A model generated the notes under the pieces. The model was given only the letters and a program-made list of their open reading frames with translations, had not been told where the DNA came from and did not search any database. DNA of 53,800 bases. Origin: Candidatus Tectomicrobia bacterium. GTDB taxonomy: Bacteria; UBA8248. The stretch covers positions 1 through 53,800 of the forward strand of contig JACPUR010000007.1 in assembly GCA_016192135.1 (NCBI GenBank), given 5' to 3'. Of this stretch, positions 22,389-30,093 are shown piece by piece. The translations under genes and the position numbers were made by a program. The number at the start of each line of letters is the position of its first letter. The first letter of the stretch is position 1.

Positions 22389-23789
22389 ATGGCGGGCATC
22401 GTCAGCGTGGGGGCCTACGTGCCCTTCTACCGGCTGGGAGGGGAGGCGGTCCGGGCGGTGTGGGGAGCGGGGGACGCCAAGGCCTCCCGTCCCGTGGCGG
22501 GCTTCGACGAGGACGCCATCACCCTGGGGGTCGAGGCCCTGATCAACGCGGCGGGCTGGGGGGAGGCTCCCGTCGGCGCCCTCTACCTCGCCTCGACGAG
22601 CCTCCCCTACGCCGAGAAGTCGAACGCGGCCGTCCTCGCCGCCGCGGCGGACCTGCCCGAGACCCTCTACGCCGCCGATCTGACGGGCTCCCTGCGGGCC
22701 GGGACCTCGGCCCTGCTCGCCGCGCTCGACGCCGTAAAAGCGGGCTCGGCCGAGCGCGCCGCCGTGGTGGCCTCCGAGGTGAGGCCCGCGCGGCCGGGAG
22801 GCCCGGACGAGCTCGCCTTCTGCGACGCCGCCGCCGCCGTTATCGTGGGCCAGGGGGAAGATGTCGCCGCCGAGGTCGAGGCGGTCCACTCCTGGACGGA
22901 GGACTTCATCGATCGCTGGCGGATTCCGGGCGAGGGGGAGGTCCTCGCCGGGGACGCCAAGTTCATCCAGGACTACGGCTACATCCGCCAGACGGCGGCG
23001 ACGGTGGAGGGCCTCCTCAAGAAGACGGGCGCCACGCGGGAGGACATCGCCCGCGTCCTCGTCTACGCCCCGGACGCCCGCACCCACGCCGGCATCTGCG
23101 CCAAGCTGGGCTTCCCGCAGGGGGCCTACCCCGAGCGCCCCCTCGTCGCTCGCCTGGGGGACGCGGGGGCGGCGGCACCCCTGCTCGCCCTGGTCGAGGC
23201 TCTCCAGGGGGCCGAGCCGGGCGAGCACATCCTGGTCGCGGGGCACGGGAGCGGGGGGGACGCCCTCCTCCTCCGGGCGACGGAGAAAGTTCATCAACTG
23301 CGCGCCGCGCGCGGGGTGGCGTGGTCCCTCGAGCGGGCGAGGCCCCTCTCCTCCTACGGCAAGTGGCTGCGCTTCCGGGGGATGGGGCCCGAGGAGGAGA
23401 TCCGCCCCTTCAGCTCCCCGAGCATCCTGTGGAAGGAGAGCCGGGCGAGCATGCGCCTCCGGGCCGGGAAGTGCCGGAAGTGCGGGGAGGTCCAGTACCC
23501 CCGCCAGCGGGTGTGCAACGGCTGCGGGACCAAGGACCAGTGGGACGAGAAGAAGCTCTCCCGGCGGGGCAAGATCTACACCTTCACCCACGACTACCTC
23601 CCTCCCTCGCCCGAGGGCTATATCAGCATGGCCACGGCGGACCTCGACGGCGGAGGCCGCTTCTACGCCCAGATGACGGACCACGACAAGAAATGGGTGA
23701 AGGTGGGGGCGGAGGTGGAGCTCGTCTTCAGGCTTCTCCACCGGGGGGATGGGTATTACAATTACTTCTGGAAGCTGCGGCCCGCCTAA
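22389..23789 (+). CDS. HMG-CoA synthase-like protein fused to a zinc-ribbon/OB domain
   Basis: Two-domain protein of 466 residues. Residues 1-335 follow the archaeal-type HMG-CoA synthase fold (GIVSVGAYVPFYRL, SLPYAEKSN, HSWTEDFIDRWRIPGEG). Where family enzymes have the catalytic Cys (pattern DLxxxCKAGT), this one reads DLTGSLRAGTSAL, so the Cys is replaced. Residues about 355-466 form a DUF35 unit with a four-Cys zinc ribbon (CRKCGEVQYPRQRVCNGCG) and an OB fold. Together with the thiolase that follows, it resembles the acyl-CoA complexes of thiolase, HMGS-like and DUF35 proteins. The ATG has GGAGGG close upstream. Confidence 0.86.
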   Translation: MAGIVSVGAYVPFYRLGGEAVRAVWGAGDAKASRPVAGFDEDAITLGVEALINAAGWGEAPVGALYLASTSLPYAEKSNAAVLAAAADLPETLYAADLTGSLRAGTSALLAALDAVKAGSAERAAVVASEVRPARPGGPDELAFCDAAAAVIVGQGEDVAAEVEAVHSWTEDFIDRWRIPGEGEVLAGDAKFIQDYGYIRQTAATVEGLLKKTGATREDIARVLVYAPDARTHAGICAKLGFPQGAYPERPLVARLGDAGAAAPLLALVEALQGAEPGEHILVAGHGSGGDALLLRATEKVHQLRAARGVAWSLERARPLSSYGKWLRFRGMGPEEEIRPFSSPSILWKESRASMRLRAGKCRKCGEVQYPRQRVCNGCGTKDQWDEKKLSRRGKIYTFTHDYLPPSPEGYISMATADLDGGGRFYAQMTDHDKKWVKVGAEVELVFRLLHRGDGYYNYFWKLRPA

Positions 23790-23810
23790 CATCCGCGGCC
23801 AAGGACGCCC

Positions 23811-23840
23811 GTAGGAACGGTTCGCGAACCGCCCCTGCGG
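23811..23840. repeat. Imperfect palindrome between the HMGS-like and thiolase genes
   Basis: A perfect core CGGTTCGCGAACCG is extended by imperfect GTAGG/CCTGC ends. It resembles the GTAGGGGCGG palindrome at 15112-15140 and is likely another copy of that dispersed family. Confidence 0.65.
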
Positions 23841-23864
23841 ATACATCGGCCAAAGGGGATCGCC

Positions 23865-25061
23865 ATGACCAAGAACATCTCGGGCAAGGTGGCCATCATC
23901 GGCGCGGGCATCACGAAGTTCGGGGAGCTCTTCGAACAGAGCTACAACGACCTCGTGGTGGAGGCCGTCTTCGACGCCTACCAGGACGCGGGCATCACAG
24001 GGGACGACGTCGAGGCCGCCTGGCTCGGCACCTACCTCCCCCTGGGCTGGGGCTTCGACGGCACGGGCGGGCCCTCGCTCGCCGAGGCGCTGAACCTCTA
24101 CCCCAAGCCCGTCTCCCGCGTGGCGAACTACTGCACCACCGGGATGGAAGCCGTCCGCATGGGCGCCATGGCGGTGGCGTCGGGGCTCTACGACGTGGTG
24201 CTCGCCGTGGGCGCCGAGAAGATGCGCGAGGTGCCCCCGCGCGGGAGCCTCGTGGCCCAGCACGTGGAGAAGCTCCACCCCATGTACGCCAAGGGCCGCA
24301 CCGCGCCGGGCAGCTTCGCGGTGCTCGCGACGCGCTACTTCAACGAGTACGGGGCCTCGAAGGAGGACCTGGCCGAGGTCGCCGTGAAGAACCACTACCA
24401 CGGCTCCCTGAACCCCAAGGCCCACTTCCGCAAGGAGATCACCAAGGAGCAGGTGCTGAAGGCCCCGATGGTGACCGAACCGCTGGGCCTCTTCGACTGC
24501 TGCCCCACCACCGACGGCTCGGCCGCCGTGGTGCTCTGCCGGGCCGACCTGGCCGAGAAGCGCTTCGGCAAGAAGGACTACGTCCTCATCGAGGGGATGG
24601 GCCTCTCCTGCGCCACCGGCTACATCACCACCGCCTTCAACCCGCGCTTCGACTTCCTGGGCTTCGAGGCCACCCGCGAGGCCGCCCGCCAGGCCTACGC
24701 CCAGGCGGGCATCACGAACCCCCGGGAGCAGCTCGACCTGGCCGAGGTCCACGACTGCTTCACCATCACCGAGCTCCTGAACTACGAGGACCTGGGCTTC
24801 TGCGGGAAGGGGGAGGCCCCCGCCTTCGTGAAGGGAGGCTCCAGCCGCCTGGGCGGGGAGCTGCCGGTCAACACCTCGGGCGGCCTCAAGAGCTGCGGCC
24901 ACCCCATCGGGGCGACCGGGGCGCGCGTCGTGGCCCACCTCACGAACCAGCTCCTGGGCCGCAGCGGGAAGCATCAGGTGAAGGGAGCCAAGCGGGCGCT
25001 CGGCCACACCCTGGGAGGCCCCGGCGCGGTGTCGAGCGTGTTCGTGATGGCGAAGAACTAG
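23865..25061 (+). CDS. Thiolase-family protein (SCP-x-like acyl-CoA acyltransferase)
   Basis: Thiolase-fold enzyme of 398 residues that would make or cleave a C-C bond in an acyl-CoA. The nucleophilic Cys lies in VANYCTTGMEAV, the second active-site part is LAEVHDCFTITELL, and the third is SCGHPIGATGARV. These variants are typical of the SCP-x/thiolase-like branch, which works with a separate DUF35 partner. That partner is fused in the upstream gene, so the two products probably form a complex. The ATG follows AAAGGGG. Confidence 0.9.
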   Translation: MTKNISGKVAIIGAGITKFGELFEQSYNDLVVEAVFDAYQDAGITGDDVEAAWLGTYLPLGWGFDGTGGPSLAEALNLYPKPVSRVANYCTTGMEAVRMGAMAVASGLYDVVLAVGAEKMREVPPRGSLVAQHVEKLHPMYAKGRTAPGSFAVLATRYFNEYGASKEDLAEVAVKNHYHGSLNPKAHFRKEITKEQVLKAPMVTEPLGLFDCCPTTDGSAAVVLCRADLAEKRFGKKDYVLIEGMGLSCATGYITTAFNPRFDFLGFEATREAARQAYAQAGITNPREQLDLAEVHDCFTITELLNYEDLGFCGKGEAPAFVKGGSSRLGGELPVNTSGGLKSCGHPIGATGARVVAHLTNQLLGRSGKHQVKGAKRALGHTLGGPGAVSSVFVMAKN

Positions 25062-25085
25062 AACCCTGCCGGCGGCGGAGAGAGG

Positions 25086-26555
25086 ATGGCACGGCCCACC
25101 AACCTCCTCTTCATCATGACGGACGAGCACAGCCCCAAGGCGCTGGGCTGCGCGGGCCACCCCATCGTCCGGACCCCGAATCTCGACGCCCTCGCCGCCT
25201 CGGGGGCCTATTTCCCGGACGCCTACTGCAACAGCCCCATCTGCGTCCCCTCGCGCTCGAGCTTCTCCACCGGGCGCTGGATCCATCAGATCGGGCACTG
25301 GGACAACGCCCATCCCTACGACGGCCGGGTGCCCGGCTGGGGCCACCGGCTCCAGGGGGCCGGACGGCGCGTCTCGGCCATCGGGAAGCTCCACTTCCGC
25401 AACGCCCTCGACCCGACCGGCTTCGACGAGCAGCTCCAGCCCATGCACGTCGTGGATGGCGTCGGCGACCTCCTCGGCTCCATCCGGGACGAGCTGCCCT
25501 ACCGCCACGCCTCGAAGAAGTACGCCGAGCAGGTGGGCGCGGGCGAGTCGAGCTACAACCGCTACGACCGCGACATCGCCCGCCTGGCCGGGGAGTGGCT
25601 GGAGCGGCGAGCGGCGGAGAAGCCGGGCGATCCCTGGATGCTCTACGTCTCCTTCGTCTGCCCCCACTTCCCGCTCATCGCCCCACCCGAGTTCTGCGCC
25701 ATGTACCCCCCGGAGGAGATGCCCCTCCCCAAGCTCCACGACATGCCGGACGAGGCGCGCCACCCCTGGATCCGGGCGCTCAGGGGCTCCTACGCCTACG
25801 ACGACTTCTTCGCGGACGACGGCCGGAGGCGCCTCGCCGTCGCCTCCTACTACGCCCTGGTCAGCTTCGTGGACGACAACGTGGGGCGCGTCCTCCGCGC
25901 GCTGAGGGAGACGGGGCTCGACCGGACCACCCGGGTCGTCTACGCGAGCGACCATGGGGAGAGCCTGGGCGCCCGGGGTGTCTGGGGGAAGTCCAACCTC
26001 TACCAGGAGTCGGCCGGCGTCCCCCTCATCGTGGCCGGGCCGGGGGTCGAGGCGGGGCGGGTGTGCCGGACCCCGGTCTCCCTCGTGGACGGCTACCCGG
26101 CCATCCTGGAGTGCGTGGGCGCGGCGCCCGGCCCGGAGGACGCCGATCTGCCGGGGCGCTCCCTCCTCCAGACCCTCGCGCGGCCCGACGAGCCCGGGCG
26201 CTGGGTCTTCAGCGAGTACCACGCGGGGGGCGCCAAGAGCGCGGCCTACATGCTCCGAAGGGGACGGTTCAAGTACATCCACTATGTGGGCTTCCGGCCC
26301 GAGCTCTTCGACCTGGAGGCCGACCCGGAGGAGCTGCGCGACCTGGCTCCCGAGCCCGCTCACCAGGGGACGCTCAAGGAGTTCGAGGCCCTGCTGCGGA
26401 GCATCCTCGACCCCGAGGAGACGGACCGCCGGGCGAAGCGCGACCAGGCGGCGCTCGTGGCGAGGCACGGGGGGCGCGAGGCCATCATCAGCCGGGGCAC
26501 CCACACCTGGAGCCCAGCCCCCGGCGAGAAGGCCGAGCGGACCAAGCCGGACTGA
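25086..26555 (+). CDS. Sulfatase family enzyme (choline-sulfatase-like)
   Basis: Alkaline-phosphatase-superfamily sulfatase of 489 residues. Metal ligands are in IMTDEHS near the N-terminus. The formylglycine motif reads CVPSRSSFSTGRW (CxPSR), so an anaerobic or aerobic maturase is needed. Later motifs GKLHF, YASDHGESLG and the C-terminal FKYIHY are present. There is no signal peptide, so it acts in the cytoplasm. It follows the thiolase by 24 bases with GGAGAG upstream. The organic sulfate ester is unknown. Confidence 0.9.
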   Translation: MARPTNLLFIMTDEHSPKALGCAGHPIVRTPNLDALAASGAYFPDAYCNSPICVPSRSSFSTGRWIHQIGHWDNAHPYDGRVPGWGHRLQGAGRRVSAIGKLHFRNALDPTGFDEQLQPMHVVDGVGDLLGSIRDELPYRHASKKYAEQVGAGESSYNRYDRDIARLAGEWLERRAAEKPGDPWMLYVSFVCPHFPLIAPPEFCAMYPPEEMPLPKLHDMPDEARHPWIRALRGSYAYDDFFADDGRRRLAVASYYALVSFVDDNVGRVLRALRETGLDRTTRVVYASDHGESLGARGVWGKSNLYQESAGVPLIVAGPGVEAGRVCRTPVSLVDGYPAILECVGAAPGPEDADLPGRSLLQTLARPDEPGRWVFSEYHAGGAKSAAYMLRRGRFKYIHYVGFRPELFDLEADPEELRDLAPEPAHQGTLKEFEALLRSILDPEETDRRAKRDQAALVARHGGREAIISRGTHTWSPAPGEKAERTKPD

Positions 26556-26617
26556 GAGAGCCCGGTGATGGGCCGGTGTGCCAGCGGAAAAAGCTGTCAT
26601 TTCGAACTTTTTGGGCC

Positions 26618-26707
26618 GTCATTCTGAGCGAAGCGAAGAATCTGCTTTTGCTTGGATGACCGAAGACAGAAGCAGATTCTTCGGTCGCTGCGCTCCCTCA
26701 GAATGAC
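26618..26707. repeat. Inverted pair of the GTCATTCTGAGCG repeat
   Basis: One arm begins GTCATTCTGAGCGAAGCGAA (26618-26645); the opposite arm (26671-26707, read on the minus strand) begins GTCATTCTGAGGGAGCGCAG and ends in the same AGAATCTGC. It is the same dispersed family as around the GIY-YIG gene, but no nuclease gene lies between these arms. Confidence 0.85.
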
Positions 26708-26750
26708 GGCGCGCCTTGGTGCTCGGAGCAACTAGCGGAGGGAGGCTCCC

Positions 26751-27347
26751 ATGAAGATAGCGTTCATCCTGTACGACGACCTGACCGTGCTGGACTTCGT
26801 GGGCTTCTACGACGCCGTGACCCGCCTCAAGGGCATGGGCTTCCGGCCGGACCTCGAATGGACCGTCTGCGCCCGGACCCCCGAGGTGCGGGACGGCGCG
26901 GGGCTCCGCCTCCGGGCCGACGCCGCGCCGCCCACGCTCGAGGGCTTCGACCTCATCTTCCTCCCGGGCGGGATGGGCAGCCGCGCCCTCCGCAAGGACG
27001 AGGGCTTCGTCGGCTGGCTCCGCACGGCGCGCGCCTGCCCCCTCAAGGTCTCGGTCTGCACGGGCTCGCTCCTCTTGGGCGCGGCGGGCTTCCTCGAGGG
27101 CAAGACCGCCACCACCCACCCGACCGCCTACGGCCTCCTCGCCGAGTACACCCCCAAGACCACGCGCGAGCGGCTGGTGGACGAGGGGGACGTCATCACG
27201 GGAGGGGGCGTCTCCACCTCCATCGACCTCGGGCTCTACCTCTGCGAGCGCCTGGCGGGCGCCGAGGCCCGGGACAAGATCGCCGCGCAGATGGACTACC
27301 CCTACCGCGCCAAGCCGCCCCTGCGGCCCGCCCGCGCCGCTGGCTGA
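26751..27347 (+). CDS. DJ-1/PfpI-family protein
   Basis: Protein of 198 residues with the class I glutamine-amidotransferase-like fold. The nucleophile elbow reads SVCTGSLLLGAAG near residue 102, with LIFLPGGMGSRAL before it and TTHPTAYGLLAEY after it. This resembles isonitrile hydratase and PfpI-like proteins rather than true DJ-1. The ATG has GGAGGGAGG upstream. It stands alone behind the inverted repeats. The reaction is unknown. Confidence 0.87.
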   Translation: MKIAFILYDDLTVLDFVGFYDAVTRLKGMGFRPDLEWTVCARTPEVRDGAGLRLRADAAPPTLEGFDLIFLPGGMGSRALRKDEGFVGWLRTARACPLKVSVCTGSLLLGAAGFLEGKTATTHPTAYGLLAEYTPKTTRERLVDEGDVITGGGVSTSIDLGLYLCERLAGAEARDKIAAQMDYPYRAKPPLRPARAAG

Positions 27348-27408
27348 CGCTCCGCGGCCGGCGGGCTCGCGCCGTCCGTTTTCTTGACGCCCTCTCCCGC
27401 CAGTCAAA

Positions 27409-27431
27409 TTTCCGGCGCCGGGAATTTTTTT
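27409..27431 (+). terminator. Possible terminator of the PfpI-like gene
   Basis: TTTCC and GGGAA arms around GGCGCC are followed directly by seven T residues, about 60 bases after the stop. The stem is short, so this is tentative. Confidence 0.4.
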
Positions 27432-27583
27432 CCGGACAAATTGTCAGTTTTCCCCGCCTTCACGCCCGAAACCAAACCCGCCACCCGGTTTTTCCCGGCA
27501 CGTGGATTGCACTTATTCTCCCGCGGCTGGGAGACCCGGCCGCTCCGGACGATTCATTCACCCGCCGAGGGGAGGGGGACGGG

Positions 27584-28072
27584 ATGCACTGCGGGACCTC
27601 ACCCGCCTGGGTGAACCTGATCGACGCGGAGAGCGGCCTCTACAACCGCCTCCACCTCGTCCATTTCCTCACCGAGGCCTTCGCCCGCGCGCGGCGCTAC
27701 GGGGGGCCGCTCGCGTGCGCGCTCTTCCGGGCGACGTGGTGGAGGGGACTCGAGGAGATGCGCGAGCTCCCGGCCGGCGCCGTCCGCTCCCTGGGGCGCT
27801 TCCTCCTGCTGGGGGTGCGCGAGGGAGATATCCTCGGGCGGTGGTCGGAGGGGGAGTTCCTGCTGGTCGCGCCGAGCACCGGGCGCGAGGGCGCGAGAGC
27901 TTGTCTGGAGAAGATCCTGGGCCGGCTGGACGCCGCGCCGCCCGCCCTGGCGGAAGGGTGGGCCGTCTCCCTCCGAGCCGGGGAGGCGGGCCTGCCCGAG
28001 GACGCGGAGCGCCTCCGCTACCCGGAGGACCTCCCCCTCCTCGCCCACGATCGGCTCGTCGCCTCGCGCTGA
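27584..28072 (+). CDS. Degenerate GGDEF-domain protein
   Basis: Protein of 162 residues that follows the diguanylate cyclase fold: DAESGLYNRLHLVHFL corresponds to the DxLTGLxNR start of GGDEF domains, then RARRYGGPLACALF, then VREGDILGRWSEGEFLLVAPS. The signature is SEGEF instead of GG[DE]EF, so cyclase activity is unlikely. The domain is also short at its C-terminus. A binding or structural role is possible. The ATG at 27584 has GGGGAGGGGG upstream; the longer open frame over the PfpI gene is a shadow. It converges with the next gene over ten bases. Confidence 0.7.
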   Translation: MHCGTSPAWVNLIDAESGLYNRLHLVHFLTEAFARARRYGGPLACALFRATWWRGLEEMRELPAGAVRSLGRFLLLGVREGDILGRWSEGEFLLVAPSTGREGARACLEKILGRLDAAPPALAEGWAVSLRAGEAGLPEDAERLRYPEDLPLLAHDRLVASR

Positions 28073-28082
28073 TCCCTCCGGC

Positions 28083-28481
28083 TCATCCCCTGGATCGGAT
28101 GTAGGCCCGCCACCCCCCGAAGCGGGTGATGTCCTCGGCGTCCTCGATCCCATAGGGCTCGCAGACGAAGCCCTTGACCTCCGAGCCGTCCTCGAGCATG
28201 AACGTTCCGATCGCGAGAGGGGGCTTGACCCCGTCCATGAAGGCGCCGAAGGCGGCGCGGGGAATCTCCCACACCTCGACCTCGACGGCCGCGCCCTCCC
28301 CTTCCCCGACCCGCAATAGGCCCGGGCGGAGGGGCGGCCCACCCGGCAGGGCGAAGAGCCGGTAGCGGGGCGCCGTGCGGCAGGCCCTGAGGAGGCACGC
28401 CCCCAGCCGGGCGAGCTCCCCGTTCAGCGACATCCCGCTCAGGTGGGCCCCCACCACGGCCAGGGGCAGGAAATCGCTCAC
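28083..28481 (-). CDS. Stand-alone allophanate hydrolase C-terminal-like (AtzF-C) domain
   Basis: Protein of 132 residues resembling the C-terminal gamma-glutamylcyclotransferase-like domain of allophanate hydrolase: LAVVGAHLSGMSLNGELARL, TAPRYRLFALPGGPPLRPGL, then EVKGFVCEPYGIEDAEDIT and GGWRAYI. No amidase domain is present. The start overlaps the ubiE stop by four bases. Its association with quinone genes is unexplained. Confidence 0.75.
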   Translation of the reverse strand: MSDFLPLAVVGAHLSGMSLNGELARLGACLLRACRTAPRYRLFALPGGPPLRPGLLRVGEGEGAAVEVEVWEIPRAAFGAFMDGVKPPLAIGTFMLEDGSEVKGFVCEPYGIEDAEDITRFGGWRAYIRSRG

Positions 28482-29215
28482 CGCGCGGCCCCATCCGGGA
28501 GGCGCACCCCGCTGTGGAGCTGGACGATCCCCCCCGTGAGGGGCTTGGCCGATACCTTCCCAAAGCCCGCCGCCCGGATCATCGCCGAGAGCGCCTCCGG
28601 GGAGGGGAACTCCCCCACCGTCTCGGGGAGGTAGCGGTAGGCGGTCGGGTGGCCCGAGACGAGGCGCCCCGCGGCCGGGAGGAGGAACCGGAAATAGAAA
28701 TGGAAGACCGCCCCGAAGAGGCCGGCGGGCCTTCCGAACTCGAGGATCACCAGCCTCCCCCCCGGGCGCAGGGCGCGCGCCATCTCGGCGAGCCCCGCCC
28801 GGCGGTCCTCCAGGTTCCGGAGGCCGAAGGCGATGATGAGGCCGTCGAGGGCGCCGGAGCGCAGGGGCAGCGCCAGGGCGTCAGCCTGGAGGAGGCGGAT
28901 GTCCGCCCCCCGGCGCGCCGCCTTCTCCTTCGCCCGGACGAGCATGGGATAAGCGAAATCCGCCCCCAGGAGGCGCACCCGGGCGCGGGGGCCGAGCTGG
29001 CGCCGCACCTCCAGGGCCACGTCCGCCGTGCCGGCCGCGAGATCGAGGAGGAGGCCCCGCTCCCTGCCCTCCACGGCCTCGATCAGGATGCGCGCCCCCG
29101 CCTGGCGCCAGCCGCGGTCGATCCCCAGGCTCAGGAGGCGGTTCAGGAGGTCGTAGGTGGGGGCGATGTCCGAGAACATCCGCTGGACCGCCCGGCGTTC
29201 GATGCGCGCGGCCAC
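28478..29215 (-). CDS. ubiE: UbiE/MenG quinone C-methyltransferase
   Basis: SAM-dependent methyltransferase of 245 residues for the ring methylation of demethylmenaquinone or a ubiquinone precursor. It shows FSDIAPTYDLLNRLLSLGID at the N-terminus, the SAM loop LLDLAAGTADVAL, AFGLRNLEDRRAGL and VSGHPTAYRYLPETV, all typical of UbiE. The GTG start lies one base after the ubiA stop. UbiD and UbiA precede it, giving three consecutive quinone steps. Confidence 0.93.
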   Translation of the reverse strand: MAARIERRAVQRMFSDIAPTYDLLNRLLSLGIDRGWRQAGARILIEAVEGRERGLLLDLAAGTADVALEVRRQLGPRARVRLLGADFAYPMLVRAKEKAARRGADIRLLQADALALPLRSGALDGLIIAFGLRNLEDRRAGLAEMARALRPGGRLVILEFGRPAGLFGAVFHFYFRFLLPAAGRLVSGHPTAYRYLPETVGEFPSPEALSAMIRAAGFGKVSAKPLTGGIVQLHSGVRLPDGAAR

Positions 29216-29216
29216 G

Positions 29217-30077
29217 TCAGCCCACCGGAAGGAAAACGTCCAGGATGGCGCCCGCCGAGACGATCACCGAAACCCACGCGTTCAGGTTGAAGAAGGAAAG
29301 GTTCACCCGGCGCAGGTCGTCCGGGCGGACGATCCAGTGCTCCCAGGCCAGGAGCCCCGCCGCCCCCGCCAGCCCCAGCCAGTAGAGAAGCCCCAGGCCG
29401 AGCCGCCAGCCCGCCGCGGCGAAGCAGGCGACGGTCCCCGCGTGGGCCAGCGCCGAGAGGGCCAGGGCGGGCCCCGGGCCCAGCCGCCGGGGCAGGGAGT
29501 GGAGGCCCTCCGCCTTGTCGAACTCCACGTCCAGGCAGGCGTAGATGATGTCGAAGCCCCCGACCCAGAGCGTCACCCCGGCGAAGAGGAGGACGGGCGC
29601 CCAGCCCAGCTCCCCGCGCACCGCCACCCAGGCTCCCGCCGGGGCGCAGCCCAGCACGAAGCCCAGGAAGAGATGGGTCCAGGAGGTGAAGCGCTTGGAG
29701 TAGCTGTAGAAGACGGTCGCGCCCACGACCACGAACGAGAGGGCGAAGGCCAGCGGATTCAGCATCCAGGCCGAGAGGAGGAAGAGTCCGAGGAAGGCGG
29801 CCATCATCCCCCACACCCGCCCCGAGGCCAGGAGCCCCTGGAACTCGGCGCGGTCCTGGGTGCGGGGGTTCTTGGGGTCGATGTCGCGGTCGGCGAAGCG
29901 GTTGAGGGTCATGGCGAAGTTCCGGGCGCCGGCCGCCGCCATCACCATCCAGAAGAGAGTCCGGGCGGTGGGAAGCCCCCCCGCCGCGAGCACCCCGCCC
30001 ATCAGGACGAAGGGCAGGCCGAAGACGGTGTGCTCGAACTTCACCATCCGGAGGAACATGCCTAGGCTTGCCGGCAC
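29217..30077 (-). CDS. ubiA: UbiA-family prenyltransferase
   Basis: Membrane prenyltransferase of 286 residues that attaches the polyprenyl tail to an aromatic acid. Two Asp-rich motifs are visible: NRFADRDID near residue 75 and YACLDVEFDKAEG near residue 197, with eight or so membrane helices. The opening MVKFEHTVFGLPFVLMGG fits UbiA/MqnP. I chose the GTG at 30077, 17 bases after the ubiD stop, because AGGAGGGGGA lies directly upstream; the ATG at 30059 is an alternative without a ribosome site. UbiD next door without UbiC hints at the futalosine-type menaquinone route. Confidence 0.92.
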   Translation of the reverse strand: MPASLGMFLRMVKFEHTVFGLPFVLMGGVLAAGGLPTARTLFWMVMAAAGARNFAMTLNRFADRDIDPKNPRTQDRAEFQGLLASGRVWGMMAAFLGLFLLSAWMLNPLAFALSFVVVGATVFYSYSKRFTSWTHLFLGFVLGCAPAGAWVAVRGELGWAPVLLFAGVTLWVGGFDIIYACLDVEFDKAEGLHSLPRRLGPGPALALSALAHAGTVACFAAAGWRLGLGLLYWLGLAGAAGLLAWEHWIVRPDDLRRVNLSFFNLNAWVSVIVSAGAILDVFLPVG

Positions 30078-30093
30078 TCCCCCTCCTGCGCGA

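Noticed and set aside
22344-26659. Open frames of about 1400 codons on both strands over the HMGS-thiolase-sulfatase genes
   Set aside because: They are shadows of three well-recognised enzymes and show low-complexity composition.
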